In this document: positions 11,601-23,295 of the stretch, piece by piece
How positions within the stretch are numbered: position 1 is the first letter of the stretch
Layout: each line of letters opens with the position of its first letter
Assembly (NCBI GenBank): GCA_949752795.1
Contig: OX457075.1
Location: 6,004,001-6,068,000, forward strand
Source of the DNA: Hyperoodon ampullatus
Lineage: Eukaryota; Chordata; Mammalia; Artiodactyla; Ziphiidae
DNA length: 64,000 bases
Reading direction: 5' to 3'
Notes under the pieces: generated by a model
What the model saw: only the letters and a program-made list of their open reading frames with translations
What the model was told of the DNA's origin: nothing
Databases searched by the model: none
Position numbers and translations under genes: made by a program

Positions 11601-14600
11601 GTTGGATTACAGCAACCCTGACTCTATCCCAAGAAATGGCAAACTGCAGCAAATTACACTCGTTGTAAATAAGCTTTTATTAGGACACAGCCAAGTTCAT
11701 TTGTTTCCACATTGTCTACAGTGGCTGTCACTTTACAATAGCAGAGTTGCATAGTGGCAACAGAGACCATATGGTCTGCAAAGTTTAAAATATTTACTAT
11801 TTGACCCTTTACAGAAAAAGTTTGCCAACTTGTGACCTGTCCCCAGGATCGGGGCCTCCTTTTACAGAGTACAGTCTGCAAGACTGAAATGTTGTGTCTC
11901 TGGGTTAAGAAAGAGAGGCTGTGAGGACGATTTCCATGTTTCTGAATCAGATGACTGAATGAATTGTTGAGAAGACAGATTGAAACAGAAATGCAAGTGG
12001 AAGTCAAAGAGAGGACATACAATAGTGAATTTGTTTTTAGATATGTCCAACCTAAAATATCTGTGGAATGTCAAGATATGGCTCTATACTGGGCAGTTGG
12101 ATATACAATTGGAAGCTCAGGAGAGAATTAATATTAGAAATATACAATCGGGAGGCATCACACTAGTGCAAATTCCGCATTGTGGTAAAAACCACAAGTG
12201 GGTACAAGACCATTCGGGAGAAGTTGCCAAGTGAAAGGAGAAGGCTTAGATCAGCACACTGGGGGGGATACTTACAAGGCAGGCAGAGCAACTGAATCCA
12301 GCACAAAAAGACATGTATAGAGGCTAAATGAGCCAGAAGAGAATCACCCTATAGAAGTCAAGACATTAGAGGATTTCTTGGAAGTTGGGATTCATCAGAT
12401 GGCCAAATGCATCATTTAAGTAAGGTTATCCCTTTGGAAGACAAAACTAAATAGTCACTAATATATCAATATATACATGTCTTTCCATGTATATGGCATA
12501 GAAATTCAGGTCAGGGTCATGGAAACAGGGTTCAAATTTTAGTGTGCTGAGGAGGGAAGAAAACAGAGATTGGAAATGTGAATTACTTTTTTTTTTTTTT
12601 TTTTTTTTTGCGGTACACGGGCCTCTCACTGCTGTGGCCTCTCCCGTTGCAGAGCACAGGCTCCAGACGCGCAGGCTCAGCGGCCATGGCTCACGGGCCC
12701 AGCCGCTCTGCGGCATGTGGGATCCTCCCGGACCGGGGCACGAACCCGTGTCCCCTGCATCGGCAGGCGGACTCTCAACCACTGCGCCACCGGGGAAGCC
12801 CTGAATTACTTTTTTGGGAGAGCCATAAGCCGTAACAAGGCGACAGTTTGTGTTTGAGAGCTGTTTCCACTTTCGAATGGGAAACCTGAGTGGTTTACAG
12901 CCTGCTAGTGTAAGAGGTGGAGATGGAAGAGAAAGAAGAGAGGGAATAATTAAAAGTAAAGGGTCTTGAGGAAGAGGAGGAGGAGAGGAAGAGCCCAAAT
13001 GGAGCACCTGACTGAGAAGAGCTGGACGGAGAGAGTCTGGAGTTTGAGGGATTCATTTCTTATGAACTCAATTTCTCAGCAAATGGTGAAGATTCAGGTT
13101 ATATGACTTGGGGAGAGCGGTGGGTGTTAAATTAATTATTGGAGGGAAGGGAAGAGGAAATTAAACATAAAAATGCAAATAACATAATATTTTGCAATAT
13201 ATAATACGTATATTATAATACATTATAATGACTTTAAAAACCCAGGGAAGTTTGAAAACTATAAGTTTGGAGTGCTGTAGATCTGTAAATTACCAGTAAG
13301 TCACTTGTTGGAGATCCTCTATCCCTCAGACTCTAAAATAAAACTGGGTGAATCTAACATCCAATACACAATCTTTGAAAATTATAGACTTCATTTAATC
13401 CTCTGCTTGCTATCTGCCCCTGAATCAATTTAGGACAAATTGGACAGCGTTTACTAGCTTTCCCAACAAATCAAATTACACCAAACATCATAATTTAACA
13501 TTTTTAATATAGATATTGTGCAGGAGGGGGAGATTTTACCCTCTACTCTTGAGTTCTTGTGTCAGGAGTCAATAAAATTGACCCAAAACAGATTAACAGG
13601 AGAAAAAGAAAGAAATTTTAGTTTGTGTGTACAGAGGTCTCATAGAAATGGGACCTAAGAAGTGGCCAAAGCAGGCTTTTATACTTTGTAGACAAAGAGA
13701 CAATAAATCTGTGAGGAATGGACAAGACAAAGAAACTTAGGCTTCATGTGCTTATCTAAACAGAGTTTGGTCTTGGGGTCGTCAATTAAAGAAGTAACAG
13801 GGATTTATGTATTCAGGCTTCTCGGCTTGAATTCCCTACCTCTGGTGGTAAGGGTGTCCTATCTCCAGATGCGTGGAGGGTACCTTTCATAGGAGAGATT
13901 TATTTCCTGCTTTTAGGGAGACAGAGAAGAGGGTCAAATTTCCTCTTAAATTGACTTAAGTAACTTTAAGTAACTTTAATTCTTAAGTAACTTTCACCCA
14001 AAATAATCAATATGCATTGAGACATATTCGTGGGTGACTTGCCCCAACAATACAGATATTTGCAAAGAGGAAATCACACCCTGTTCTCCTCATGCATTCC
14101 TCATCCAGTACCTCAGCTTCTGAGAGGTAGAATCCACTATGCTCCCTACTCTTCTCCCAGAGACAACATTTATAAGCATAATGGTATAATTTTCCCTAGA
14201 AGTGCTCAGCAGTAGTGCAGAATTGAAGAAAGCTGCTAACTGACCCAAGTTTGGGGATTTACAGAGCAGTGGACCAGCTGAGAATGCTCGCACATAAAGG
14301 CAGAGAGATTTATGGTAAACTGACTCTGAACTGGCAACTTGTTTTTCTTCTCATCTATATGATGCATATGTTTTATGAACAAAAACTGAATGCGGCTACA
14401 GAGACAAAGGAATATAATATTTATAAAAGAAAATCACAGAATCAGACTCATAGTATTCAGAACCCCTTTTAAAGTGGGTTTGAAGAAAAGCTGTAACTAA
14501 ATCTGTCCTTCTTTCTTTGATGCCTAGAGAGGGGATCGTATTCTGAGAATTAACTTAGAGCATCCTGGAGAATTCCCTGGCAATCTAGTGGTTAGGACTT

Positions 14601-17600
14601 GGCACTTTCACTGAGGTGGCCCAGGTTCCATCCCTGTTTGGGAAATTACGATCCTGCAAGCCATGATGAACAGCCAAAAAAAATTAAAGCATCTGGATTT
14701 CTGCTTCCTGGCTTGCATGGGAATCCTTAAATACTACATTTTGCCTCAATCTAAGCAGCACTCTATTCTTGAATATCTCTTTTTCTTTCCCCTTAGATTC
14801 CTAGAGGCTTCTTTTCCTTCCTTCTCTTCATCCTCTCCCTTCTTTAAACAGTTCTAGTCTTTGGACTCTGGTACAACCCCACAAATGTAAGAAAACCATG
14901 AGCTTTGAGAACCTCTAGGCTCTCCGAGTGTGGTTCCCATCCAGCAGCATCAGCATGATGTGGAAACTTGTTAGACATGCAAATTCTCGGGCTCTACCCC
15001 AGATGTACTGAACCTGAAACCAGCTGCCTGTGCTTTAGCAAGCCCTGTAGGTGAAGCTAATGTACCCCAAAGTTTGAAAACCACTGATGTGGGGACCTCG
15101 AAGGAAAGGGAGAAAGGATTTTAAAGCTAGTTCATAATCCATTAAAAATGTATTCACCCTAAGTGTCCATCAACAGATGAATGGATAAAGAAGATGTGGC
15201 ACAGCCATATTACGCAGCCATAAAAAGAATATTATGCAGCCATAAAAAGAAATGAAATTGAGTTATTTGTAGTGAGGTGGATGGACCTAGAGTCTGTCAT
15301 ACAGAGTGAAGTAAGTCAGAAAGAAAAACAAATACCATATGCTAACACACATATATGGAATCTAAAAAAAAAAAAAAAAAATGGTTCTGATGAACCTAGG
15401 GGCAGGACAGGAATAAAGACGTAGATGTAGAGAATGGACTTGAGGACACAGGGAGGGGCAAGGGTAAGCTGAGACGAAGTGAAAAAGTAGCACTGACATA
15501 TATACACTACCAAATGTAAAATAGATAGCTAGTGGGAAGCAGCCATATAGCACAGGGAGATCAGCTTGGTGCTTTGTGACCACCTAGAGGGGTGGGAGGG
15601 AGATGTAAGAGGGAGGGGATATGGGGATATATGTATATGTATAGCTGATTCACTTTGTTATACAGCAGAAACTAACACAACATTGTAAAGCAATTATACT
15701 CCAATAAAGATGTTAAAAAATAAAATGTACTCACCCTTCCAATGGGATTTTCCTCTAGAAACTGAATAAAATATTGAATTATGTTACTTACTTTTTGATT
15801 GCCAGATTTTGTTTTAAGTTACAGTATGGGGGGACAGGATCAGCTGATGAGTTTTTCACTAAATAGCACCCCTTTTGGTATTAGTTAATACTTATCTATC
15901 ACATCTATTTCAAAACCTATATACAATTTCAATATTCTATTCATGAATATTGGTAATTGCTTACAATTTTTCACTATCATTAACAAGTTTGAAAGAGTCA
16001 TCCTTATACATGTGTTTTTAGATGTTTTCTCATTTTTAGGACAAATTTATAAATGTGGATTTACTGGATTAAAGATTTTGCACATGGAAAGGTTAAGAGC
16101 TACTTCTTGGTTTTCTTACAGAAAAGTTACATGAATTTATAATCACATTTATAGTATGTAATATATAATGGGAGTGCCAGTTTATTTATGATTCTAACAA
16201 CAGAGCATCAGCAAAGTTTTTTGTTATTTTTAAAGATATAATATGTGTTATCTGCACTAAAATTCTATAATTATTTCAATATTTAGTAACAATAAAATAA
16301 CCACCCAAAATATACCTTTCTCAGAAATGATTAAAATAATGTAATCAATATTAATGGCAAGACAGTCAAAAAGCACAAAATTTATAAAGTGGAAAGTAAA
16401 ATTATTCTTATCCTCATCCTCTCATCTAGCAATGATGACCCTTGCAAGTTTGAGTGGTTTTCCAGAAATTTTGTATGCTATCATTTTATTGTTTAAATTT
16501 ACAGTTCTGTGATTATTAATGAGTTTGAATATCTTGTCATGCTTTGGTCATTGCGTGCGAGTGTGAAATGCCATTCATACCAGGGTCGTCAAATGAACCA
16601 ACATTTTCATTTATGCCATTGGGTTTTCGATTATGCTTAGAAAGTTCTTCCTGTCCCCATATAGTTTCTTTTAGAGAATTTCTAGTTTAATGGTTGGTGC
16701 TTACATCTTTCATCTATCTACGCTTGTGTTGTGAGTTAGGATAGATTATCTCATTATTTCCATTTCAAAATAGAGGAAGTTCCAGCCAGAGAAGTTTTGT
16801 AACTTTCCCGAGTTTACATATCTGGTCGGTGGTCAGGTCAAACCTCTTCTGACTCAGAGTTCAGTGTACTCTCCAGTACCTCCTGAGAGTAAACACATGG
16901 AGAATGGTGACTGCGGAGATGGTTAGTACAAGGGGACAAGAAATGGAAAGAAACTTGACATGTTTTTCTTCCCCTGATTCCAATAATCAGAAGACCCAGA
17001 AGTGGGATGGACACAAATAATAAAATCTATGGCCTTCTTTTCTATTTTTTCAGTTTCCTATTTTAGGTTATTCTTTTTCTGCACTTTTATATCTGTCAAA
17101 GTACAATTTTCAAAAAGTTTAAAAAAATGACTCATGCAAATATGGAATGTGTGTCCAAAATATATTTAGTTTATTAAAGAGGAACTCAGCAGGATGGTCC
17201 AGTTGGTTCAAAAGCACTTGATAAACTGAAGTGTTTAGAGTTTTGAAAAAGAATGTTAAAATTAAATTGCTAAGGTAAAGACATAGGAATTGGTTAATGT
17301 CCTATATGGCAGAACAATCACAAGCTTTAGGGTTTTATTTTCTACTCAACGGAAATCACTGGCAGCTCTTTTGAACAAAAATCTGCAAGTTAATATGCAG
17401 CTTCAAAGATTCGGTCCTAATCAATAGTAAGCAGCATGTCAAAAAAGGAGCACCCCGGGCTTCCCTGGTGGCACAGTGGTTGAGAATCTGCCTGCTAATG
17501 CAGGGGACACGGGTTCGAGCCCTGGTCTGGGAGGATCCCACATGCCGTGGAGCAACTAGGCCCGTGAGCCACAACTACTGAGCCTGCGCATCTGGAGCCT

Positions 17601-20600
17601 GTGCTTCGCAACAAGAGAGGCCGCGACAGTGAGAGGCCCGTGCACCGCGATGAAGAGTGGTCCCCGCTTGCCACAACTAGAGAAAGCCCTCGCACAGAAA
17701 CGAAGACCCAACACAGCAAAAATAAATTAATTAATTAATAAGCTCCTACCCCCAACATCAAAAAAAAAAAAAAAAAGAAAAAGAAAACAAAAAAGGAGCA
17801 TCTGTTAGGTAATTAAGTAATCCTAAGGTGAGACTGTTTAGTTAGACAGGGCTCCGGATGGTACTAAATAAAATTCAGCCCTCCTTTTGCTCTATTTTGG
17901 ATAATTCTTCTCAACACATGTATAATCTAGAAAAGAACAGACTTTTTAAAAATAATGTATTTTATAGAAACAATAAACTGTATTAGCACTGATTAAGTTA
18001 ATGAAACCAGCTTCTGGTTAAGAAAATAGCACAGAAAGTTTAAAAAATGAAAGTTTAATGAAATTAAAGTGGACAAACGTCAACAAAGGAAAGTTGGGTG
18101 ACAATACTGTGATCATAAAAATTAGGATGTAAACTATGGGACAGAGTAGAATGTGAAGGAGAGGGTTTTAAGTGAAATAAAAGACAAGTTTCAATGGAAA
18201 GAGCCTGGTGTGTCATGGCTGCAAACTAAAGAGGAGAAAGATATTAGATGACTTTGAAGAGATGGGTAAGCATCATGAGAGGGCCTTGGAGGCTACACTA
18301 AAACATAGGATTTTGTTCTAAAGAGTGGAGTGATGTGATCTGATTTTTGTTTTAGAGGGTCACTCTGACTGCCATGCGGAGACTGTACTATGGCAAGAGG
18401 GGAAATAAGAAGACGGGTTACAAGGCAATGACAGTCCAGGGAGAAATAGTGGTGGATTGGACTAGGGTGGAAAAGAGAAAGGTGGGCAGCCAAAAGACAG
18501 TTTTCAGAGACAGGAGCAGCCAAAAGACAGTTTTCAGAGACAGGACTGAACTCCTTAATTATCACATGAGTCATTTGAGAATAGTGAAGATTACTGTGAG
18601 ACTCAAATGGGAAATGTGCAGGTAACACAAGACCTAGTACAAAGTGAGCACCTATTAAATAATAATTACTACTCTTATTATATATTATAAGAAGGTTACC
18701 ATAGGAAATAAGAAAAACTCCATTCTTAATGAAATATAGGAGAATGCTATCAATAAATTTTGCTAATACTTTGAAAATCTGAATTAAAACCACTGCTTCT
18801 CTCATGTGCTTTGAATTACTACAGGAGATTATATATGACTTTATTTTTCCTAAATCGTTGCTTGGCCACTCTACAGAACAAGGTTCCCAGCATCCCGATT
18901 CCTTTTCTTCTGCTCCATGGCACCCTTACAATTTGTTTTTGCTTCGTTTTTCCCTTTCCTTTGTTTTTGTGGTTAAACTACTTCCAAGCTCTTCTCACTG
19001 TTTCTCATAGTTATGACACCTTTCTTTCCACAAACAACCTCCTACGTGTAGCCCCTCATCCCTCACCTGGCCCTTCATTGTCCTTTACGTGTTCTGTCGT
19101 TTTCAAGTACCGAGCTAGTTAGGCTAGAGGTTCTGAATTAACTCCTGGCTGGGGTTCTGGCATCAATAATTTTTAAGCTTCCCAGCTAATTTTGATATGC
19201 AGTTCAGGAACCATTGCTGGAACCCACCCTTCCCTTAACCTTCTGCTAGGAATATACTCACACACCAGGGCATTGTTGCTTACCAGACGCATGAAATCCA
19301 AATTCCTGAGCCTAACGTTTGAGTTCCCTTGGTCTCACTCCAATCTAATCTCCTGCTGTAAACTATCTTGGTCCCTCCCTTCCTGCCAAGCAAGTTTCCT
19401 CACATTCTTTATGTCTAAAGAAAAATTTCTCCTCACCCACGCACCAACCCAAACACACATACACAACAGACACACGATCTGGCAAGGGATTTCTGTGGCT
19501 TCCTTATGGACATAGGTCTGAAAGGTATACATTTTCCTCACCGAAACATTAGACCCTGGAGATGTTTGAGAGTTTATAGAAACAGTGGGATGGAGTACTT
19601 GAAACCAAGTCAGACCCTTCCCCCAAAGCCAGAATGATTGCTTATTCATTAGTTTGACTGTGTTTTCTTTTCTTTTTTGTTATTATTAAAAATCAGAACC
19701 ATTTCCGATATTGGTTAGTTTCAGTCATAAAAATGCTATTAGAAATAGCATACAGATTGGTCCAATATCCATAAAATCATTGAAATATAGCAAAATATTT
19801 ACTACCTGTGGTACATGATTACACTCACATGCTTTAAGTATTTATGGTAAACAACCAAGCTTGCTGAAAGAGTATGTTTGGGCTCATTGACATGAAGGAA
19901 TAGCCAGCCCATCACTTACCTAAAAGCAAACAAAGCCTACTCACGCCCTTAGCAAAGTCAGCGGCTGATATTTCTCAATTTGTGATCTATTGCGACACCA
20001 CTGTTATCTGGTGATGATTCTTTCCTGATTAGTTGAGTAAACTGAGGCAGATTCTGGTGTAAACTCTCTTCCCTTTCCTCTTCCCAGAAAGGGAGATGTT
20101 TAAAATTCTTCCACAAGTGAGAGAAAATTAAAACTGAAACAAAGAATTGCATTCTTTAGAACTCTGACACATGACTGTGAGAGTAGACCCAGTTTGCCAG
20201 GAAATTCTGAGCTCCAGAATGGAAATTTCTTCTAAGGAGTATCCATCAACCAAACCACAGGACAGATAGAGTCCTGTGTTTTCCCAGAAAGTCACAAACA
20301 CTTGATGTTGCTCTTGTCTTCCGTCTGGTTTTCTTATTTATAAGAAAGGAAACAGCAAAGAAAGGAACACAATCATGGTGGCCCTACCCAATGTTTACAT
20401 ACTTTTAATATTATTTTTCTCAGCTCAGTGTATATATTTAATCCCAATAAGAGAGTGTTGGCCTGTTGACAGACTCTTCCTTGTGAACTAGGTAGGGATG
20501 ATGGAAATATTCCTGAATCAAGTTATACACACAGAATGGAATTTGGAATAAGCACTGGACTGAGGGTTGTGCAAACTGGCTTCTATCCTTCCACTGGATT

Positions 20601-22262
20601 TATGGAAGTGCTTTCATACTCCATAGCAATCCAGTGGCGGGGGGGGCACTAAATCTCTCCAAGTACATGTGAAAACTGAGGGTCAGGCAATGCTGGTGAT
20701 TCATTCTAGGTCACAAGAGTTAGTAAGTGAAACTTAGGGTGACTAAATAATTCTATTTTGCCCAGGACTTTCCTGGATTACCATGGAAAGTCCTGCATCT
20801 TGGAATCCCCTTCAGCCTGTAGCAAATGGACTTTCTTGGTCACCCTAGTGGCAGGGTCAGAGAACACAGTCCAGTGTTCTGGGCCACAACTCTCCTCTAC
20901 ATAACACCCTAGAGTCATTACTTTTAATGTTCAAGTTACTTGCAGATCTGTGACTTGGTCTCACAACTAACAGCTCTACAGAGGGCTTTGGGGATCAGCA
21001 AATAGATCCTATCTTCATTTTTATTCTTCTGTTCACACTCAGAAGAAGGTATTCCATAAAAGCTCATTAAATGCCAGATCATTCATTAATCACAGTTAAA
21101 TCCCCTATTAGACCCCTAGAAGGAAAAACTGGATCTAATAAATGATTGCAGGGACTGTAACTTTGGATCCCTAGATTTTTAGCTGAGTAGGCTTGGCCCT
21201 TATTTAGAATGTAGTAGAAAAAAGATGTCAAGAGTCCTGAGTACTACTTCTGCTTTTTCCAGTAATATAACTTTGGGCAAGAACTTCTGGCCTTCAGCTA
21301 TGGTTTCTAAGGACGCTTGCAGTTTTGACATTTTAGACCTGACCATTAAAGTGTTGAAAAGGAATTGCATTACAGGTTGAGCCTTAAGAACAATTAAGAA
21401 AGAGCTATTGGGGCTTCCCTGGTGGTGCCATGGTTAAGAATCCGCCTGCCAACGCAGGGGACACGGGTTCGAGCCCTGGTCCAGGAAGATCCCACATGCC
21501 ATGGGGCAACAGAGCCCATGCACCACAACTACTGAGCCTGTGCGCCACAACTACTGAAGCCCACGCACCTAGATCCCGTGCTCCGCAACAAGAGAAGCCA
21601 CCGCAATGAGAAGCCCACGCACCACAACGAAGACCCAATGCAGCCAAAAATACATTAAAAAAAAAAAAAAAAAAAGAAATAGGTACAGTTTGTCCTCAAA
21701 GGTTCTCTCCTCTTCTCAGCAATTTCTGTGAATATCTAATCCCTCCTATGAACCTCGAACACAGCCAGGGTCCCTTGTGTTCTCTTTTCTTTCCCACTAG
21801 CAAGTCAAGATAAACTGATGTACTCATATAATTGATCTTTATCTAAATTCTCTCTCTTTCTCTCTCTCTCTCTCTTTTCTTTTTTTTGATAACTGCACAT
21901 TTGCTCATGAATTTGCTGGAATGATTGACCATCCATTAAAAAAAGCTGACATTAAAACATTCCATTTGCTCTATCCCCTGCTGTAGCGGTCACTTCTCCT
22001 TTGTTGGTAATCACACTGTGCCTTATTTGTATTATCTGTCCCAAATCAATGACTTGGCATTTATATTGCATCTCTCTTAATGACCACATCAATTAAACAA
22101 ACAAACACCCAAGTCAGCATGTCAAGAAACCTATACTGGCCTGCTTTAAGACCCTATCCTTACCAGAGGATTTGGAAGAAGAAAGCCATAATCTTCAGAA
22201 ATATGAAATCTTCCTAAAGTCAAAGATGGTGCTGTCTTCAAATTCTGACTTTGAGGCTCCAT
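875..22262 (-). CDS. IDO2: indoleamine 2,3-dioxygenase 2, first four coding exons (gene continues off the left edge)
   Basis: IDO2 is the paralogue of IDO1, a low-efficiency tryptophan dioxygenase with immune roles. Coding exons seen: 22,164-22,262, 10,389-10,484, 3,107-3,226 and 875-993. They join in frame to the first 144 codons plus two bases: [16 protein letters not shown], then [48 protein letters not shown] and [20 protein letters not shown]. The exon lengths (99, 96, 120, 119 nt) equal those of IDO1 exons 1-4. Introns are much longer than in IDO1 (11.7, 7.2 and 2.1 kb). The haem-ligand exon lies beyond the window, so whether the enzyme is intact cannot be judged; these exons show no stop or frameshift. 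Confidence 0.93.
1345..1515. repeat. TA/GATA-rich and (GT)n simple sequence
   Basis: Includes (TA)n near 1,353-1,366 and (GT)n at about 1,487-1,515. Confidence 0.85.
2633..2790 (+). repeat. MIR-like fragment
   Basis: Contains TCTGACCTTGGGCAAGG and CATCTGTAAAATGGGCACAG, the typical MIR core and 3' region. Confidence 0.65.
3107..3226 (-). CDS. IDO2: IDO2 coding exon 3
   Basis: 120 nt, [20 protein letters not shown] to AQPKE; human IDO2 reads [20 protein letters not shown]. Acceptor TCTTGAACAG, donor GTAGGG. Phase 0 at both ends as in IDO1 exon 3. Confidence 0.95.
4222..4236 (+). promoter_or_regulatory. CTCF-like binding site in IDO2 intron 2
   Basis: CCGCTAGGGGGCAGC matches the CTCF core (CCASYAGRKGGCRS) at all but one position. 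It sits in a GC-rich patch (about 4,060-4,240) in an otherwise AT-rich intron. Confidence 0.55.
4440..4640. repeat. MIR/L2-type fragment
   Basis: AACTGAGGGTCAGAGAGGGTAAG and GCCCAGAGCCACAGAGCCAG resemble the ancient repeat that gives the usual 'ctgaggctcagagaggttaag' stretch. Exact family not determined. Confidence 0.55.
4645..4945. repeat. hAT-like DNA transposon relic
   Basis: The end CAAGTGCTCAGTAGCCGTGAG plus GTGGCTACTGGCTAC resembles a widespread mammalian hAT-type repeat. Assignment from memory, family uncertain. Confidence 0.45.
5145..5275. repeat. (GT)n and (TA)n simple repeats
   Basis: Two GT runs and one TA run, at about 5,145-5,168 and 5,229-5,265. Confidence 0.9.
5442..5554. mobile_element. 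mariner-type MITE, about 113 bp
   Basis: The right end, on the complement, reads GGTTGGCCAAAAAGTTCGTT, the terminus of the ruminant/cetacean mariner family. The left end GGTTGCCCCAATAATTCATT is its diverged inverted partner. There is no room for a transposase, so this is a non-autonomous copy. It abuts a long TA repeat. Confidence 0.75.
5555..5621. repeat. (TA)n microsatellite, about 33 units
   Basis: Uninterrupted alternating AT for about 67 bp directly after the mariner end. Confidence 0.97.
5772..6605. repeat. ancient interspersed repeat split by a second element
   Basis: 5,772-6,035 (CAGACTGCTGTAACAAAGTACC onward) and 6,511-6,605 (CCTCCCAAAGTCCCCACCCC onward) are two halves of one old repeat. 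The family name is not certain. Confidence 0.6.
6036..6512 (+). mobile_element. LTR-like element nested in an older repeat
   Basis: Runs from TGTGTTGGTCAATTTGATGTG to CCCTGACTAATACA, i.e. TG...CA ends with AATAAA near the 3' end. ACCT occurs at both junctions. Similar copies are common in mammals; family name not certain. Confidence 0.55.
6616..6835 (-). mobile_element. L1 fragment
   Basis: ACATCTTGGTGGTTTCCAGT and ATTGCTGGGTCATATGGTAAG are the complement of the L1 ORF2 3' region. Confidence 0.65.
7509..7714 (-). mobile_element. CHR-type SINE
   Basis: Same consensus as the other short CHR copies, slightly diverged (GCTGTACGCGGAC). Flanked by a 17-bp near-direct repeat, tctcccttgtccttctt and cctccctcgtccttctt. 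Confidence 0.93.
8310..8775. repeat. ancient interspersed repeat
   Basis: Starts ATTAGTTTCCTAGGGCTGCC, passes AGATGCATCACTCCAGTCTC and ends near GACCCTATTTCTAAATGAGG, a well known mammalian repeat whose family I cannot name with certainty. Confidence 0.6.
9585..9745. repeat. MIR-like fragment and small duplicated segment
   Basis: A MIR-like stretch is followed by two copies of ACACCTTCTTCTTATTC (about 9,738 and 9,769). Confidence 0.5.
10389..10484 (-). CDS. IDO2: IDO2 coding exon 2
   Basis: 96 nt, [20 protein letters not shown] and on to RAQVNE; nearly identical to human IDO2 [20 protein letters not shown]. Acceptor TTGAATGCAG, donor GTAAAA. Confidence 0.95.
10578..10720. repeat. L2-like fragment
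   Basis: ATTCAACAAATATTGAGAATTC and GCTAGGCACTGCAGATAC follow the L2-type consensus; a CHR SINE has landed at its end. Confidence 0.55.
10727..10942 (+). mobile_element. CHR-type SINE
   Basis: Starts GGGGCTTCCCTGGTGGCAC and ends in about 23 A. The target duplication AATGTAATCAG flanks it on both sides. Confidence 0.95.
11640..11838. mobile_element. hAT-Charlie-like DNA transposon relic
   Basis: TTGTAAATAAGCTTTTATTAGG through ATATTTACTATTTGACCC to AAAAAGTTTGCCAACTTGTG resembles a common mammalian hAT element end. Family level uncertain. Confidence 0.55.
12587..12801 (-). mobile_element. CHR-type SINE
   Basis: Reverse orientation with a poly-T of over 20. Target duplication TGAATTACTTTT on both sides. 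Confidence 0.95.
14568..14687 (+). mobile_element. older tRNA-derived SINE
   Basis: Begins AGAATTCCCTGGCAATCTAGTGG and ends GCCAAAAAAAA, like the older cetartiodactyl SINE type whose consensus starts GAATTCCCTGGCAGTCCAGT. Flanked by AGCATCCTGG and AGCATCTGG. Family name uncertain. Confidence 0.75.
14926..15088 (+). mobile_element. MER5A-like hAT MITE
   Basis: AGTGTGGTTCCCATCCAGCAGC, CTTGTTAGACATGCAAATTC and AAAGTTTGAAAACCACTGATG follow the MER5A consensus with its paired ends. Confidence 0.75.
15161..15721 (+). mobile_element. 5'-truncated L1, 3' UTR with target duplication
   Basis: Begins AAGTGTCCATCAACAGATGA and ends TAAAGATGTTAAAAAATA. Flanks AAAATGTATTCACCCT and AAAATGTACTCACCCT differ by one base. 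A poly-A run sits inside the 3' UTR at 15,363-15,381. Confidence 0.9.
17453..17788 (+). mobile_element. long CHR-type SINE with extended 3' body
   Basis: tRNA-like head as in the short copies, followed by a longer tail region with GAAGACCCAACACAGCAAAAATAAA and an A-rich end. Flanked by AAAAAAGGAGCA on both sides. Confidence 0.9.
18486..18545. repeat. perfect 30-bp tandem duplication
   Basis: Two identical adjacent copies of a 30-bp unit starting GCAGCCAAAAGACAGTTTTC, inside an ancient repeat. Confidence 0.97.
21410..21675 (+). mobile_element. CHR-type SINE, long subfamily
   Basis: GGGGCTTCCCTGGTGGTGCC head, duplicated CACAACTACTGA segment inside, GAAGACCCAATGCAGCC tail and poly-A. An older subfamily than the short copies. 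Confidence 0.9.
21848..21888. repeat. (CT)n and poly-T
   Basis: TCTC-rich run followed by T8. Confidence 0.9.
22164..22262 (-). CDS. IDO2: IDO2 coding exon 1
   Basis: 33 codons from ATG to NPL, donor GTAAGG. In human, an upstream in-frame ATG adds residues ending DTSNKI; the bases before this ATG (GATACTTCAAACAAAATT) encode exactly those six residues, so a longer N-terminus or spliced leader is possible. An AG (CTGCGCAG) at about 22,279-22,286 could be an acceptor for a 5' exon. Confidence 0.9.
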
Positions 22263-23007
22263 AATTTTGTTTGAAGTATCTGCGCAGAGGCTGCTGTTAA
22301 AGAGACAACTGCTCCAAATACATCAAAGACCCAGGGTAAGGGAGCTTCAAAACAGCATCTCTTCCTCGCAGTTAGCTGTACAGTTGTCTCGGGAACAGGG
22401 GAGAACCTTGCTCTAAGGTTGAATTCCACACTACCGTAGACTTTCTCTGACATAAGACTGAGTAAATTATTAAAGACTGCTGATTAAAACAAACAGGCAA
22501 ACAAAATCACCTCGGGGAGGGGGGGAAACTCCTTTCTTTTCATATATGTGAATATAAGAAGATTGATTTTAAACCCAGAGACTAATCTGTTCTATTTTAG
22601 AAAATGGGAAATGAACAAGCGTTTTGATTGTGGATGATCCCAGACACCCCGACGGGAACCTGGTCCATGATGAGCTTTGACAACTGGGTCTTTATTTCAA
22701 AGGTGTAAACTGTTAAAACTAGAAGTTAGTTATATTCAGATATTTCAGTGGATTGGTCATGGGTAGAGTGGGGCTGAGGACTCTAAATGCATATCAGAAC
22801 CTCAGAAGTGTTCTGCACATATTTGAACAGTGTATTGTAAAGATTATTATTGCTTCGATTTACCTTAAGAAATATTATTGTTTTTGAAAGCTTCCATGAC
22901 ATTAAAGGAGAATATATACTTTTGTGAAGTTTAACAAATGAGGTAGGGCAGATACTAATGAATTTGAGAAAAGCCTAACAGATCATTTGATTTAACCTTC
23001 TACTTTT

Positions 23008-23295
23008 TAAAAAATATTTATTTATTTTTGGCTGTGTTGGGTCTTCGTCTCTGCGTAAGGGCTTTCTCCAGTTGCAGCGAGCAGGGGCCACTCTTCATTG
23101 CGGTGCACGGGCGGGCCTCTCACTTTCGCGGCCTCTCCCATTGCGGAGCACAGGCTCCAGACGCGCAGGCTCAGTAGTTGTGACTCACGGGCCCAGCCTC
23201 TCTGCGGCATGTGGGATCCTCCCAGACCAGGGCTCGAAGCCGTGTCCCCTGCATTGGCAGGCAGACTCTCAACCACTGCGCCACCAGGGAAGCCC
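23008..23295 (-). mobile_element. CHR-type SINE, long subfamily
   Basis: Complement of the long CHR form, with the TTATTTTTGGCTGTGTTGGGTCTTCG tail at left in two parts. Flanked by TAACCTTCTACTTTT on both sides, a clear target duplication. Confidence 0.92.

Larger units (their letters stand above)
10485..22163. other. IDO2 intron 1
   Basis: 11.7 kb intron with four CHR-type SINEs (10,727; 12,587; 17,453; 21,410), an older SINE (14,568), an L1 3' end (15,161), MER5A-like and hAT-like relics, and long AT-rich stretches (about 12.9-14.5 kb and 15.8-17.3 kb) in which I see no gene. Confidence 0.7.

Noticed and set aside
12447..13007. 186-codon open frame on the minus strand
   Set aside because: Its core is the CHR SINE at 12,587-12,801, with unrelated intron DNA at both ends.
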